Positions 11,332 through 22,010 of a stretch of DNA of 64,000 bases are shown here, one piece after another. Every line of letters begins with the position of its first letter. The stretch's first letter is position 1. The notes under the pieces were generated by a model, which was given only the letters and a program-made list of their open reading frames with translations, was not told where the DNA came from and did not search any database. The DNA is from Sphingomonas flavalba. Lineage in GTDB: Bacteria; Pseudomonadota; Alphaproteobacteria; Sphingomonadales; Sphingomonadaceae. A program made the translations under genes and the position numbers. Location of the stretch: the NCBI RefSeq assembly GCF_004796535.1, contig NZ_SPHY01000006.1, positions 1-64,000 of the forward strand, written 5' to 3'.

Positions 11332-13110
11332 TCAGCCTTTCGGCTGCTCCACCACCCGGATACCCAGTTCGCGCAGTTGCTTGGGCGTCGCCGGCGCCGG
11401 CGCCTGCATCATCAGGTCCTCCGCCTTCTGGTTCATCGGGAAGACGATCACCTCGCGGATGTTCGGCTCATCGGCAAGCAGCATGACGATCCGGTCGATG
11501 CCCGGCGCCGATCCACCGTGCGGCGGTGCGCCGAACTTGAACGCGTTGATCATGCCGGCGAAATTGGTGTCGACCTGCTCGCGCGTGTAGCCGGCGATCT
11601 CGAACGCCTTGTACATGATGTCCGGGCGGTGGTTGCGGATCGCGCCCGACGACAGCTCGACGCCGTTGCAGACGATGTCGTACTGGTAGGCGAGGATATC
11701 GAGCGGATCCTTGGTTTCCAGCGCCTCAAGCTCGCCCTGCGGCATCGAGAACGGGTTATGTGAGAAGTCGATCTTCTTCGCCTCCTCGTCATATTCGTAC
11801 ATCGGAAAATCGACGATCCAGCAGAATTCGAAGCGCTTGGCGTCGATCAGGCCAAGCTGCTCGCCGACGCGGGTGCGCGCGGCGCCAGCCAGCTTCGCCG
11901 CCTGCGCTTCCTTGCCGGCGGCGAAGAAAATGCCGTCATCCGGGCCAAGGCCCAGTTCCGCGATCAGCTTGCGGGTCGCTTCCTCGCCGTGGTTCTTGGC
12001 GATCGGCCCGCCCAGTTCGCCGTTCTTCTGGGTGATGTAGCCAAGCCCGGCGTGGCCTTCGGCGCGCGCCCATTCGTTCATGTCATCGAAGAACTTGCGG
12101 CTCTTGTCGGCGGTGTTCGGCGCGGGAATGGCGCGAACGACATCGCCGCCGCCGACGATCCGCGCGAACAGGCCGAAGCCCGATCCCCCGAAATGGCGCG
12201 ACACGTCGGTGATGACGATCGGATTGCGCAGATCCGGCTTGTCCGACCCGTATTTCAGCATCGCCTCCCGGTAAGGGATACGCGGGAACGGCGCGGAGCT
12301 GACCGATCGGTCGCCGGCGAATTCCTCGAACACGCCATGGAGGACAGGCTCTATCGCATTGAAAACATCGTCCTGGGTGACGAAGCTCATCTCGAAATCG
12401 AGCTGGTAGAACTCGCCCGGTGAGCGGTCGGCGCGCGCGTCCTCATCGCGGAAGCAGGGCGCGATCTGGAAATAGCGGTCGAAGCCGGCGACCATCAGCA
12501 ACTGTTTGAACATCTGCGGCGCCTGTGGCAGCGCATAGAATTTGCCGGGGTGGACGCGGCTGGGCACCAGATAGTCGCGCGCGCCCTCCGGCGACGACGC
12601 GGTCAGGATCGGCGTCTGGAACTCGGTGAAGCCCTGGTCGATCATTCGCCGCCGGATCGACGCGATCACGTTGGAGCGCAGCACGATATTGGCGTGCAAC
12701 CGCTCGCGCCGCAGGTCGAGGTAGCGATAGCGCAGGCGGATATCCTCGGGGTAATCGGCCTCACCTGCCACCGGCATCGGCAATTCCTGCGCGGTCGAGC
12801 GCACGGCCACATCATCCGCCCGGATCTCGATCGCCCCGGTCGGCAGGTTGGGGTTGGCCGCTTCCGGCGCGCGGGCCACCACCCGCCCGGTCACCGTCAC
12901 CACCGACTCGGCGCGCAGCCGCTCCAGCAGCTTGAACGCTTCCGAATCGACGTCGGTGACGATCTGGGTCAGGCCGTAATGGTCGCGCAGGTCGACGAAC
13001 AGCAACCCGCCATGATCGCGCTTGCGGTGAACCCAGCCGGATAGGCGAACCGTCTCGCCGACATGGGTTTCGCGCAGTTCCGCGCAGGTGTGGGTGCGAT
13101 AGGCGTGCAT
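11332..13110 (-). CDS. aspS: Aspartyl-tRNA synthetase
   Basis: This class IIb synthetase charges tRNA-Asp, and possibly tRNA-Asn if no AsnRS is present. It has an N-terminal OB-fold ([29 protein letters not shown]), motif 2 around [19 protein letters not shown], a bacterial GAD insertion in the middle, and motif 3 [27 protein letters not shown]. The length of 592 aa from the ATG at 13110 is usual; another ATG two codons upstream is possible. It is divergent from rnd across about 100 bp. Confidence 0.95.
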   Translation of the reverse strand: MHAYRTHTCAELRETHVGETVRLSGWVHRKRDHGGLLFVDLRDHYGLTQIVTDVDSEAFKLLERLRAESVVTVTGRVVARAPEAANPNLPTGAIEIRADDVAVRSTAQELPMPVAGEADYPEDIRLRYRYLDLRRERLHANIVLRSNVIASIRRRMIDQGFTEFQTPILTASSPEGARDYLVPSRVHPGKFYALPQAPQMFKQLLMVAGFDRYFQIAPCFRDEDARADRSPGEFYQLDFEMSFVTQDDVFNAIEPVLHGVFEEFAGDRSVSSAPFPRIPYREAMLKYGSDKPDLRNPIVITDVSRHFGGSGFGLFARIVGGGDVVRAIPAPNTADKSRKFFDDMNEWARAEGHAGLGYITQKNGELGGPIAKNHGEEATRKLIAELGLGPDDGIFFAAGKEAQAAKLAGAARTRVGEQLGLIDAKRFEFCWIVDFPMYEYDEEAKKIDFSHNPFSMPQGELEALETKDPLDILAYQYDIVCNGVELSSGAIRNHRPDIMYKAFEIAGYTREQVDTNFAGMINAFKFGAPPHGGSAPGIDRIVMLLADEPNIREVIVFPMNQKAEDLMMQAPAPATPKQLRELGIRVVEQPKG

Positions 13111-13208
13111 CGGCATAACTCGGAAAGAGGCATGAAATATGTGTGACCCGCGCGCTTCCCCGCACGACACGTCTTTGTCAAGGCGCGGCTGGGCGCTATG
13201 GGCCTGAC

Positions 13209-14393
13209 ATGAAGATTCATCCGCTGATCACCGACAGTGCCGATCTTGCCGATCTCTGCGCCCGCTTCGCTCGATCGCCATTCGTCGCCGTCGACACGGA
13301 ATTCATGCGGGAAAACACGTACTGGCCGGACCTGTGCCTGATCCAGATCGCCGACGGCAAAGAAGCGGCGGCGATCGATCCGAAAGCGCCGGAGATCGAC
13401 CTTGCGCCGCTGCTCGCGCTGATGGTGGACAACACCGACGTGCTGAAGGTGTTTCACGCCGGCGGCCAGGATGTCGAGATCGTGTTCAACCTGACCGGCA
13501 AGACGCCCAACCCGATCTTCGACACCCAGATCGCCGCAATGGCGATCGGCCAGGGCGAGCAAATCGGCTATTCCAGCCTGATCGACAGTTGGCTGGGCAT
13601 CCAGCTCGACAAGGGCGCCCGCTTTACCGACTGGGGTCGTCGCCCGCTCGACAAGCGGCAAATCGACTATGCGATCGGCGACGTCACCCATCTGTCCCGC
13701 GTTTTTCCGATGATCCTGGAACGGCTGAAGAAGCTCGGCCGCGGCAGCTGGCTGGACGACGAGATGGAGCGGCTCGCCGACCCGGCGCATTACGTCAACG
13801 AACCCGATCAGGCGTGGCAGCGGATCAAGGCAAACGGCCGCAAGCCGGAGATGATGGGTCGGCTGAAAGCGCTCGCTGCCTGGCGTGAGCACGAGGCGCA
13901 GAACAAGGACCTGCCGCGCGGCCGGATCATGAAGGATGAGACGCTGGCCGACATCGCCGGCCAGCCGCCGCGCGCGCAGGCGGAGCTTGCCAAGGTGCGC
14001 GGCCTGTCATCCAGCTGGGCCAATAACGGCATCGGCGCGCGGATGATGGCGGCGTTGGCCGAAGCGAAGCCGATGCCGGCGGACGAGATTCCCGGCCGCG
14101 AGGATCGCCGCCCCGGCCCCGGCAAGGATGGCGCGCTGGTCGCCGACCTGCTGAAGCTGCTGCTCAAGATCCGCGCCAAGGAAATCAGCGTCGCCCCCCG
14201 CCTGCTGGCGCGCAGCGACGACCTCCAGCACCTCGCTGCCGGCCACCGCGACGGCCTGTCGATCCTGGAAGGCTGGCGGTTCGAACAGTTCGGGCGCGAT
14301 GCGCTGGCGCTGGTTGAAGGTCAGCTTGCCTTCGCGGTCAAGGGCGGCAAGCTGCGGATGACCCGCACCACAGAGCGCTCGGAAGCGGCCTGA
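13209..14393 (+). CDS. rnd: Ribonuclease D
   Basis: This 3'-5' exoribonuclease matures tRNA 3' ends. The DEDD exonuclease domain opens with VAVDTEF, giving catalytic D29 and E31. The next motif is [12 protein letters not shown], and the last is [12 protein letters not shown]. An HRDC domain follows ([31 protein letters not shown]), then a second helical region. The length of 394 aa is typical. It ends head-on against ppx, with a shared hairpin at the two stop codons. Confidence 0.93.
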   Translation: MKIHPLITDSADLADLCARFARSPFVAVDTEFMRENTYWPDLCLIQIADGKEAAAIDPKAPEIDLAPLLALMVDNTDVLKVFHAGGQDVEIVFNLTGKTPNPIFDTQIAAMAIGQGEQIGYSSLIDSWLGIQLDKGARFTDWGRRPLDKRQIDYAIGDVTHLSRVFPMILERLKKLGRGSWLDDEMERLADPAHYVNEPDQAWQRIKANGRKPEMMGRLKALAAWREHEAQNKDLPRGRIMKDETLADIAGQPPRAQAELAKVRGLSSSWANNGIGARMMAALAEAKPMPADEIPGREDRRPGPGKDGALVADLLKLLLKIRAKEISVAPRLLARSDDLQHLAAGHRDGLSILEGWRFEQFGRDALALVEGQLAFAVKGGKLRMTRTTERSEAA

Positions 14394-14414
14394 CCCGGCA
14401 CGGTGCCGGTCAGG
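14389..14414. terminator. Hairpin shared by the convergent rnd and ppx ends
   Basis: CCTGAC and GTCAGG (14389-14394, 14409-14414) pair, and the stem continues through CGGC/GCCG with one bulged base and an ACGGT loop. It covers the rnd TGA and the last bases of ppx. No clear T tract is present, so its activity as a terminator is uncertain. Confidence 0.45.
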
Positions 14415-15894
14415 GCAGCCGCACCTCCACCCCCAGCACCGCCGCCAATTGGCGATGGCGACGCGCGACCGCCTCGCCATAGAAAATGCGGGTGTCGGCC
14501 TCCATCTCCAACGCCAGCGCGCCGTCGACAACCACCACCCGACTCGACCGCAGCGGTGCGGCGGCGGCACCGGAAAAACGCTGGCCCAACCGAATCGCCA
14601 AACCCCAGCGCAGCGCCCGGTGCAGATCGCCGGCATCGCACAGTCGCTCAAACCCCGACAGGGTGCCACTGCCGCCGAAGCTGCTGTACAATGCTTGGCC
14701 CAGCATCACGCGTTCGCGCGGCTCTATCGCGACCCAGTTGCCGTGCAGACCGATCTCCAGCGCGCGCTCGGCCTTGAACTCCGGGTTGGCGCGCCAGCCG
14801 ACATCGGCCAGCAGGCAGGCGGCATGGCGGATGCGGGCATTGGCCGGCGTCTCGTCGCCGAATAGCGGGGCGATCCACCGGTCGAGCAGGTCGCCATGCT
14901 CGGCGAAGCGCCCGTCGCGCTCGCCTTCGTCGCGGCAGGCCAGGATCAACGGGTCCTGCGCCTGCTCCGCGACCGACAGGTGCTGGTAGAGCAGCCCCTC
15001 GCGCAGCCCGAAGGCGGAAACGACAAGATCGCTTGGTGACAGATGGCGAACCAGCGCAGCCAGCATCGCCGCCGCCGTTCCCAGCGTCGCCACCCGCCCG
15101 CTCGGCAGCGCCGGCACCGACTTCAGCGTCGACCGGCCGATATGTGCGAGGACCCGCACCATCCGTGCCGCCGTTTCCGGCTGCATCCGGTATTGCTGGA
15201 GGATGCGCAGCGGATGGCCGCTCAAGTGCATGTCAAACCGGGCCAGCGCCCGCCACGACCCGCCGACCAGATAGAATGGCAGGCCGCGCGCATCGTCGAG
15301 CCATTCGGCGGTCGCCAGCTGTCGCGACACGGCGCGGGCGAAGGCGCGCTGCCCGGCCTCGCGCATCGCGCCAACGCGCAGCACCCCCAGCGGAAAGGAG
15401 GCGCGCGCATCGACGACGCCGCGTTTCAGCCGCACCAGTTCCAGACTGCCACCACCGAGGTCACCGACGATACCGTCGGCATCGGGAATACCGGAAGCAA
15501 CGCCCAGCGCCGCCGCCGTCGCCTCCTGCTCGCCCGGCAGCAGCTCGACCGTGAAACCGAGCTGCTCGACCCGGTCGATCAACGCAGCGCCGTTGTTCGC
15601 GTCGCGCACGGCCGCGGTCGCCACCGCGCGCGGGCTGGCGATGCCCATGGCGTCGCACAGTCCGCGGAATCGGGTTAGCGCCGTCAGCGCCAGGTCCATC
15701 GCCGCCGGCTCGATCGCACCTGTTTGGGCCAATGAGCGGCCCAGCCCGGCCAGAACCTTCTCGTTGAACAGCACGGCAGGAATCCGGGCATGCCCGTCGA
15801 ATACGACCAGCCGGACGGAATTCGACCCGATATCGATTATCGCCGATCGCCGACGGGCCCCCGCCCCGGCGTCGCGCGCGCCCGCGCCGCCCAT
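14410..15894 (-). CDS. ppx: Exopolyphosphatase / guanosine pentaphosphatase family (Ppx/GppA)
   Basis: Ppx releases phosphate from polyphosphate ends; some members also hydrolyse pppGpp. The 494-residue protein has an ASKHA fold with phosphate loop IIDIGSNSVRLVVFDG, a second loop GIVGDLGGGSLELV, an EATAAALG segment and a C-terminal HD-like helical domain (NARIRHAACLLADVGW). I took the ATG at 15894, one nucleotide after the ppk stop. The frame continues 22 codons further upstream inside ppk, which is unlikely to be used. Tight coupling with ppk puts synthesis and breakdown of polyphosphate in one transcript. Confidence 0.92.
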   Translation of the reverse strand: MGGAGARDAGAGARRRSAIIDIGSNSVRLVVFDGHARIPAVLFNEKVLAGLGRSLAQTGAIEPAAMDLALTALTRFRGLCDAMGIASPRAVATAAVRDANNGAALIDRVEQLGFTVELLPGEQEATAAALGVASGIPDADGIVGDLGGGSLELVRLKRGVVDARASFPLGVLRVGAMREAGQRAFARAVSRQLATAEWLDDARGLPFYLVGGSWRALARFDMHLSGHPLRILQQYRMQPETAARMVRVLAHIGRSTLKSVPALPSGRVATLGTAAAMLAALVRHLSPSDLVVSAFGLREGLLYQHLSVAEQAQDPLILACRDEGERDGRFAEHGDLLDRWIAPLFGDETPANARIRHAACLLADVGWRANPEFKAERALEIGLHGNWVAIEPRERVMLGQALYSSFGGSGTLSGFERLCDAGDLHRALRWGLAIRLGQRFSGAAAAPLRSSRVVVVDGALALEMEADTRIFYGEAVARRHRQLAAVLGVEVRLP

Positions 15895-15895
15895 C

Positions 15896-18043
15896 CTACC
15901 CACGCCGCCGGCGCAAGTGGAGCTTCGGCACCGCATCGCTGTGCGCCAGCGCCTGCCCACGCCCCGAAAGCGACGGGTTGGTCATGAAATACCGATGCAG
16001 GTTGAACGGCCGCTCGCCCGGCGTGTCACGGATGTAGCTGCCGTCGGGCTGAAGCTCCCAACTCTGCTCATTGTCGATCAAGTTGGCGACCATCACCTGG
16101 TCGAGTACCTGATCGTGCACCGTCGGGTTGAGGATCGGCATCATATACTCCACCCGCCGGTCGAAATTGCGCGGCATCCAGTCGGCCGACGAGATGAACA
16201 GCTTCGCGCCGTCGTTGGGCAGCGCGCGGCCGTTGCCGAACGCCCAGATGCGGCTATGCTCCAGAAAGCGGCCAACCACCGACTTGACCCGAATATGTTC
16301 CGACAGGCCCGGCACGCCGGGCCGCAGACAGCATATGCCGCGCACCACCAGGTCGATCTCCACGCCGACGCCGCTCGCCGCGTACAGCTTCTCGATGATC
16401 GCCGGGTCGACCAGCGAATTCATCTTCGCCCAGATCATTCCCTGCCGACCGGCGCGGACATTCTTGATCTCCGCATCGATCAGCGCCGACAACCGATCGC
16501 GCAGGCCGTGCGGCGATATGGTGACCAGCTCCAGTTCCTTCGGCTCGACATAGCCGGTGATGTAGTTGAACAGCTGGGCGGCATCGCGGCCGATCCGCGG
16601 ATCAGCGGTGAAGAAGCTGAGATCGGTGTAGATCCGCGCCGTCACCGGGTGGTAGTTGCCGGTGCCGAAATGGCAATAGGTACGGTATCCGCCCGCCTCG
16701 CGCCGGACGACCATCGACACCTTGGCATGGGTCTTCCAGTCGATGAAGCCGTAGACGACCTGCGCGCCCGCCCGCTCCAGCGCCGAAGCCCAGAGCAGGT
16801 TCTGCTCTTCATCGAACCGCGCCTTCAGTTCGATGACGGCGGTCACCGACTTGCCCGCCTCCGCCGCCGCGATCAGCGCATTGACCACCGCCGACTGTTT
16901 GCCGGCGCGATAGAGCGTCTGCTTGATCGCCACGACATCCGGATCAGCGGCCGCCTGCTTCAGAAAGGCGAGGACGACGTCGAACGTCTCATACGGGTGA
17001 TGGACGATGATGTCCTTGCTGCGGATCGCGGCGAAGCAGTCGCCGCCATGCTCGCGGATGCGCTCCGGAAAGCGGGGCGAGAAAGGCGAGAATTTCAGGT
17101 CGGGGCGATCCTCCTCGACCAGCTGCTCCAGGTCGCCGATGCCCAGGAAGCCGCCGGTTTCGGTGACAATCGCGTCCTGTCCGCCCAGTTCGGTGTTGAC
17201 CAGGGCTTCCAGATGGTCCGGCATCCCCTGTTCCAGGTCGAGTCGGATCACCCGCCCCCGCCGCCGGCGCTTGATCGCCGAACGGAAGTAGCGGACCAGG
17301 TCTTCGGCCTCTTCTTCCAGTTCGATATCGCTGTCGCGGATGATCCGGAAACAGCCGGAACCGGCCACCTCATAGCCCGGAAACAACAGGTGCTGGAAAC
17401 AGCGGATCAGCGTTTCCATCGCGACATAACGGGCGGCGCGGCCGGGCAACCGGACGAACCGCTGCAGCGTCGCTGGCAGCATCACCAGCTCGCGGATCGG
17501 CGCCCGGTCGGACAGACGGATCAGGTCGACGACGATCGATAGACCCTTGTTCGGAATGAACGGGAACGGGTGCGCCGGGTCCAGCGCCTGAGGCGTCAGG
17601 ATCGGAAAGATCTGCTCGCGGAAATGAGTTTCCAGCCAGGCCCGTTCATTGTCACCCAGTTCGTTGTTGCCCAGCACCAGCAACCGCGTTTCGCGCAGCT
17701 GCTCACGCAAGCCTCGCCACACAGCGCGCTGCTGCGACAGCAGCGCCTCCGCATTCTCGGCGATCGCGGCCAGTTGCTGGCTGACGGTCATCCCGTCGGG
17801 TGAACGTTCCTCGACCTGCTGAAGCTGCTGGCCCTTCAGTCCGGCGACCCGGACCATGAAGAATTCGTCGAGATTGTTGCCCGAAATCGACAGGAATCGC
17901 AGCCGTTCAAGCAGCGGGTGCGAGGGGTTGGACGCTTCCTCCAGCACCCGGCGGTTGAACGCCAGCCAGCTCAACTCACGGTTGAAATAGCGCTGCTCGA
18001 CATCCGGCGCGACTGCGCGCGGAGGGGGGGCTAGGGTTGGCAT
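15896..18043 (-). CDS. ppk: Polyphosphate kinase 1
   Basis: PPK1 reversibly polymerises the ATP gamma-phosphate into long-chain polyphosphate at the membrane. The 715-residue protein begins with RYFNRELSWLAFNRRVLEEA, typical of the N domain. It holds both phospholipase-D-like catalytic domains; the autophosphorylated histidine is H458 in YCHFGTGNYHPVTA. The C-terminal SSADWMPRNFDRRVE block is conserved. The start at 18043 follows the hdaA stop by one nucleotide, and ppx follows after one more, so hdaA-ppk-ppx are translationally linked. Confidence 0.96.
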   Translation of the reverse strand: MPTLAPPPRAVAPDVEQRYFNRELSWLAFNRRVLEEASNPSHPLLERLRFLSISGNNLDEFFMVRVAGLKGQQLQQVEERSPDGMTVSQQLAAIAENAEALLSQQRAVWRGLREQLRETRLLVLGNNELGDNERAWLETHFREQIFPILTPQALDPAHPFPFIPNKGLSIVVDLIRLSDRAPIRELVMLPATLQRFVRLPGRAARYVAMETLIRCFQHLLFPGYEVAGSGCFRIIRDSDIELEEEAEDLVRYFRSAIKRRRRGRVIRLDLEQGMPDHLEALVNTELGGQDAIVTETGGFLGIGDLEQLVEEDRPDLKFSPFSPRFPERIREHGGDCFAAIRSKDIIVHHPYETFDVVLAFLKQAAADPDVVAIKQTLYRAGKQSAVVNALIAAAEAGKSVTAVIELKARFDEEQNLLWASALERAGAQVVYGFIDWKTHAKVSMVVRREAGGYRTYCHFGTGNYHPVTARIYTDLSFFTADPRIGRDAAQLFNYITGYVEPKELELVTISPHGLRDRLSALIDAEIKNVRAGRQGMIWAKMNSLVDPAIIEKLYAASGVGVEIDLVVRGICCLRPGVPGLSEHIRVKSVVGRFLEHSRIWAFGNGRALPNDGAKLFISSADWMPRNFDRRVEYMMPILNPTVHDQVLDQVMVANLIDNEQSWELQPDGSYIRDTPGERPFNLHRYFMTNPSLSGRGQALAHSDAVPKLHLRRRRG

Positions 18044-18044
18044 G

Positions 18045-18659
18045 TCAGGCCCGGTTCTCGTCCGCTGATCGCATCGCGCCCAATGTGGCCCGCGCCAGCT
18101 TGAGCGACAAGCGCGAATGCTCCGACAAGGATGCCTCATCCAGTGCATCGACCACCCGGATCAACGCGACATGGCTACGTTCGATACGCGGCATCAGCCA
18201 GCCGATCAGCTCCGGCGGCGCGACAAGGTTGCGCTGGGCGAGCAGCTTTTCCACCAGCGCCCGGGCGAGCGGCTCGTCCGGATCACCAAGCGCCACCGCC
18301 GGCGTCGCCGCCAGTCGCGAGCGCAGGTCCGGCAGCTTCACCCGCCAGGCCGGCGGCGGCAGATCGGCAACCAGCAACAATGGCCGCCGCGTCTCCTGCG
18401 CGGCGTTCCACGCATGGAACAGTTCTTCTTCCGAGCGGCGGTCGGCATCGTCGATCAACTGCCCCTCGGTCCTTCCCGCGAACAGGCGGCCGAGCAGACT
18501 GCGCCCCGATTTGCGCGGGCCGGTCAGGATCGTCGCCATCACCGGCCAGGTCCCCCAGCGATCGAGATGGCGAACCGCGTCGGCGTTGCTGTCGCCGACA
18601 ATGAAATCCCGCTCTGTCTCTCCGGCCGGCCAGTCGAACGGCAGGGCGATCTGGCTCAT
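18045..18659 (-). CDS. hdaA: DnaA regulatory inactivator HdaA (Hda homologue)
   Basis: This 204-residue protein resembles the DnaA AAA+ domain without its DNA-binding domain. It opens with a sliding-clamp-binding peptide QIALPF (residues 3-8), as Hda proteins do. It then has a DnaA-like region (DFIVGDSNADAVRHLDRW), a Walker A (TGPRKSGRS) with usable lysine, and DDADRRSEEELFHAWN in place of Walker B. The known role is clamp-dependent stimulation of DnaA-ATP hydrolysis, which prevents over-initiation of replication. The gene overlaps its upstream neighbour by 4 bp and abuts ppk. Confidence 0.88.
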   Translation of the reverse strand: MSQIALPFDWPAGETERDFIVGDSNADAVRHLDRWGTWPVMATILTGPRKSGRSLLGRLFAGRTEGQLIDDADRRSEEELFHAWNAAQETRRPLLLVADLPPPAWRVKLPDLRSRLAATPAVALGDPDEPLARALVEKLLAQRNLVAPPELIGWLMPRIERSHVALIRVVDALDEASLSEHSRLSLKLARATLGAMRSADENRA

Positions 18660-19924
18660 GGCCGGGAGCTGTTGCTCGGGCTGGGCGCCGGCGCGCTCGC
18701 CGCGCGGCGGACGATCCGCAGCGTGTCGCCGCTCCCCTGCACCTGCCAGCCACGGGCGGCGAAGGCGGCCCGCAACGCCACCGAATCGCCCTGGAACACC
18801 ACCCGCATCACCGAAACGCCGCCGATCGCCAGGCTGGATGTCGCGGCGGAACGCACCCCTGGAATCCCACGGACGGCTGTTTCGGTGGCGTTGACCGCGC
18901 CGACATCGGGCGTGTCGAACTGGACGGTGACCGCGCTTGTCCCGGACGGCGTGTTGCTGGTGACCAGCACGCCCGCGTCGTCCGGCGCCAGTTCCAGGCT
19001 GTCGCCCAGCGCGTCGGCGTCGACCGGCTCCTCAACGACCAGCGACGGATCGGGCGCCAGCGCCCCCATCGCCAGCGCCTCGCTGTACAACGCGTCGATC
19101 CGCTGCACTCCGGCATCGAGCAGCTTCGGGATCGCCTCGCTATTCTCGACGCGCAATGCGAATCGGCCGATCAGCCGCCGGTCCGGGCCATGGAAGGCGC
19201 TGAACCAGCCGACCACCGGTCCACCGGGCCACAGGCGCTGCAAGCGAACCTGCGGGATCAGGACGTCGGCGGCGCCATAACCGTCAAGCAGGAACCGCCA
19301 CCAGGTCCGCCCCGGCCGCCACGCCTGCGCGTTGTTGAGCAGCAGCGGATCGACGCCGGTGCCGGTCACCCGAATATAGTCGATGCTGCTGTTGCCGGTG
19401 CGGAAGCGCGCCCACGCCTCCTGCCACGGATTGCGCAATTCGAAGCTCTGCGCGGACCCGCCGCTCCACTGGACCGGCAGCACCAGCATCGGCGCGGAGC
19501 GGGCGGCATGCCCGGCGATGCCGAGGATCTGCCCTGTCCGCGCCCGGTCGAACAACACGCCCAGCCGGGCGATGTAGCGACGCGGGCCGATCTGCTCGTC
19601 CTCGACCACGATACCGGCGACGATACCGTCCAGCGCCGAATCGGACAGCGCTGGCGCACCGGTGCCGGGATGGGTGCGCTGCCACAGCGCGCGCCAGCCC
19701 TTGCGCTGCGCCTCGCGCCAGCCGCCATAGCGCGCAGCATCGGCGTTGGCGGCATAGACGTCGACGGCGATGCCGCTGACTTCAAGGCTGGACGAGCTGT
19801 CGATCGGCGGCACGCCGCGGTCCGTTCCCTCCAACTGGGCATGCAGCACCGCGCCAGCGCCGGCGACGAGCGCCAAGGCAAGCAGCGGCCGCACGAGGCT
19901 GAGCGGACGGGAAAGCGCGATCAC
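18656..19924 (-). CDS. DUF2066-like exported or anchored protein
   Basis: This 422-residue protein has an N-terminal hydrophobic signal or anchor (LVRPLLALALVAGAGAVLHAQ). The first part of the mature protein (EVSGIAVDVYAANADAARYGGWREAQRKGWRALWQR...VVEDEQIGPRRYIARLGVLFDR) follows the DUF2066 pattern found in proteobacteria. The C-terminal half has a repeated beta-alpha plan (VRGIPGVRSAATSSLAIGGVSVMRVVFQGD). The function is unknown. In alphaproteobacteria such genes often stand in front of hda and opposite purM, as here. It heads the run to hdaA, ppk and ppx. Confidence 0.7.
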   Translation of the reverse strand: MIALSRPLSLVRPLLALALVAGAGAVLHAQLEGTDRGVPPIDSSSSLEVSGIAVDVYAANADAARYGGWREAQRKGWRALWQRTHPGTGAPALSDSALDGIVAGIVVEDEQIGPRRYIARLGVLFDRARTGQILGIAGHAARSAPMLVLPVQWSGGSAQSFELRNPWQEAWARFRTGNSSIDYIRVTGTGVDPLLLNNAQAWRPGRTWWRFLLDGYGAADVLIPQVRLQRLWPGGPVVGWFSAFHGPDRRLIGRFALRVENSEAIPKLLDAGVQRIDALYSEALAMGALAPDPSLVVEEPVDADALGDSLELAPDDAGVLVTSNTPSGTSAVTVQFDTPDVGAVNATETAVRGIPGVRSAATSSLAIGGVSVMRVVFQGDSVALRAAFAARGWQVQGSGDTLRIVRRAASAPAPSPSNSSRP

Positions 19925-19983
19925 GCCGCCCTTCTGGCGTGTTGGCGGTGGAAATCCAAGCGCGTTGTGGCTAGGCGACGGTC

Positions 19984-21078
19984 ATGAACGACAACACGTC
20001 CTACACCTATGCCGGCGCCGGCGTTTCGATCGCTGCCGGGAATGCGCTGGTGCGCGCGATCGCCCCTCTCGCCAAGGCGACGCGGCGCCCCGGTGCCGAT
20101 GCCGAACTGGGCGGCTTCGGAGGCTTCTTCGACCTGAAGGCGGCGGGCTATACCGATCCGCTGCTCGTCGCCGCCAATGACGGCGTCGGCACCAAGCTGA
20201 AACTGGCGATCGAGCATGACCGGCATGACGGCGTCGGCATCGATCTGGTCGCGATGTGCGCCAACGACCTGATCGTCCAGGGCGCGGAGCCGCTGTTTTT
20301 CCTCGACTATTACGCCAGCGGCAAGCTCGACCCCGCCGTCGCCGAGCGGGTGATCGCCGGCATCGCCGAGGGGTGCCGGATCGCCGGCTGCGCGCTGATC
20401 GGCGGCGAAACGGCGGAGATGCCGGGCATGTACGCCGACGGCGATTACGACCTCGCCGGCTTCTGTGTCGGCGCGGTGGAACGGACGCAGGCGCTGACCG
20501 GCAGCCGGGTAGCGGCCGGCGACGCCATTCTCGGCCTCGCTTCGTCCGGTGTCCATTCCAACGGCTTCTCGCTGGTCCGCCGCCTCGCCGCCGACAAGGG
20601 CTGGAAACTCAACCGCCCGGCGCAGTTCGACATGGAGCAGTTGCTGATCGACGCGCTGATGGCGCCGACCCGCATCTATGTGAAGGCACTGCTGCCGCTG
20701 GTCCGCGCCGGCCGCGTCGCCGCCCTCGCCCACATAACCGGCGGCGGGCTGCTGGAAAATATCCCGCGCGCCCTGCCCGCCGGCCTCCACGCCCATATCG
20801 ACGCGGATGGCTGGCCGCTGCCCCGGCTGATGGCCTTCCTCCAGGCGCAGGGTGCGATCGAGCCGGAGGAAATGGCACGCACGTTCAACTGCGGCATCGG
20901 CATGGCGGTGATCGTCCCGGAGGCGGAGGCGCCATCGGTCGCGGCGGCGCTGGAAAGCGCCGGGGAGACGGTATTGCGGATCGGGCGGGTCGAGGCCGGC
21001 GAACGGGGCTGCACCGTTTCCGGATCGACCGAGACGTGGAGCGCCCGCGCCGGCTGGTCCGCCACCCACAATGGCTAA
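19984..21078 (+). CDS. purM: Phosphoribosylformylglycinamidine cyclo-ligase (AIR synthetase)
   Basis: PurM closes the imidazole ring of purines, converting FGAM to AIR with ATP. The 364-residue protein starts with [15 protein letters not shown] and carries the PurM/SelD family motifs [49 protein letters not shown] and [14 protein letters not shown]. Its end overlaps purN by 8 bp, so the two purine steps are co-translated. It is divergent from the DUF2066-hdaA operon across 59 bp. Confidence 0.96.
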   Translation: MNDNTSYTYAGAGVSIAAGNALVRAIAPLAKATRRPGADAELGGFGGFFDLKAAGYTDPLLVAANDGVGTKLKLAIEHDRHDGVGIDLVAMCANDLIVQGAEPLFFLDYYASGKLDPAVAERVIAGIAEGCRIAGCALIGGETAEMPGMYADGDYDLAGFCVGAVERTQALTGSRVAAGDAILGLASSGVHSNGFSLVRRLAADKGWKLNRPAQFDMEQLLIDALMAPTRIYVKALLPLVRAGRVAALAHITGGGLLENIPRALPAGLHAHIDADGWPLPRLMAFLQAQGAIEPEEMARTFNCGIGMAVIVPEAEAPSVAAALESAGETVLRIGRVEAGERGCTVSGSTETWSARAGWSATHNG

Positions 21079-21670
21079 GCGCGCGCGCCTCGGCGTGCTG
21101 ATCTCCGGGCGCGGATCGAACATGCTGGCGCTGGCGGAAGCGGCTCAGGCACCGGACTGCCCCTACGTGATCGCGCTGGTCGCCTCCAATGACCCGGATG
21201 CCGCCGGGCTGGCGACGGCGCGGGCGATGGGCATCCCGACCTGGGCGCACAGCCACAAGGGGCTGAAGCGCGCCGAATTCGACGCCCTCGTCGACGCCGC
21301 GCTGCGCGACGCCGATGTCGAATATGTCGCGCTCGCCGGCTATATGCGGCTGCTGTCGGGCGGATTCGTCGGCGGATGGGCCGGGCGGATGCTGAACATC
21401 CACCCGTCGCTGCTGCCCAAATACAAGGGGCTGGACACCCACGCCCGCGCGATCGCCGCCGGCGACGCGGTCCACGGCGTCAGCATCCACATCGTCACCG
21501 CCGAATTGGACGACGGGCCGGTGCTGGCGCAGGCGGAAATTCCGATTCTGCCCGGCGACACCCCGGAAAGCCTTGCGGCACGGCTGCTGATCGAGGAACA
21601 TCGCCTCTATCCGGCGACGCTTGCGGAGTTCGTGCGCAATGCCCAGTCCCGATCCCGGCCCGGCGCTTGA
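21071..21670 (+). CDS. purN: Phosphoribosylglycinamide formyltransferase 1
   Basis: PurN adds a formyl group from 10-formyl-THF to GAR. The 199-residue protein shows the signature [40 protein letters not shown], including the catalytic Asn and His region, and the aspartate in [16 protein letters not shown]. The N-terminal [11 protein letters not shown] binds the substrate phosphate. It is second in the purM-purN operon, and the next gene starts inside its 3' end. Confidence 0.95.
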   Translation: MAKRARLGVLISGRGSNMLALAEAAQAPDCPYVIALVASNDPDAAGLATARAMGIPTWAHSHKGLKRAEFDALVDAALRDADVEYVALAGYMRLLSGGFVGGWAGRMLNIHPSLLPKYKGLDTHARAIAAGDAVHGVSIHIVTAELDDGPVLAQAEIPILPGDTPESLAARLLIEEHRLYPATLAEFVRNAQSRSRPGA

Positions 21671-22010
21671 ACGGACGCGCGCGATCTGCCTCGCCCTGCC
21701 CGGCAGTATCGAGAAGCTGTCGCACGGCATCCCCGCCTTCGCGGCGTCGGGCCGGATGTTCGCCTATTTCCGGCATAACCACCATGGCGCCGAACGAACC
21801 GATGTCTGCGTGCGCACCAGCGGCCCTGACGAGCAGGCCATGCTGATCGACCAGGACCCCGCGCTCTACAGCTGGCCCGCCTATATCGGCCCGGCTGGCT
21901 GGATTGCGATCAATGTCGCGCCGGGCGCCGACTGGAACCATGTTGCGGATCGCATCGCCGAAAGCTGGCGCCTTGCTACCAGCCGACCGCGCCGGGCGGC
22001 ACGGCGATGA
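21639..22010 (+). CDS. MmcQ/YjbR family protein
   Basis: This 123-residue protein has the MmcQ/YjbR (CyaY-like fold) pattern: an N-terminal RTRAICLALPGSIEKLSHGIPAF, a central VRTSGPDEQAMLIDQDPALYSWPAYIGPAGWIAINV, and a closing WNHVADRIAESWRLA. The family is widespread and has been called DNA-binding, but its role is unsettled. The ATG at 21639 lies inside purN (32-bp overlap), so it probably depends on the purMN transcript. The following gene overlaps by 4 bp. Confidence 0.8.
   Translation: MPSPDPGPALERTRAICLALPGSIEKLSHGIPAFAASGRMFAYFRHNHHGAERTDVCVRTSGPDEQAMLIDQDPALYSWPAYIGPAGWIAINVAPGADWNHVADRIAESWRLATSRPRRAARR

Noticed and set aside
15551-17542. A 663-codon open frame antisense to ppk and ppx
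   Set aside because: It is opposite two fully conserved genes and shows no protein family pattern.
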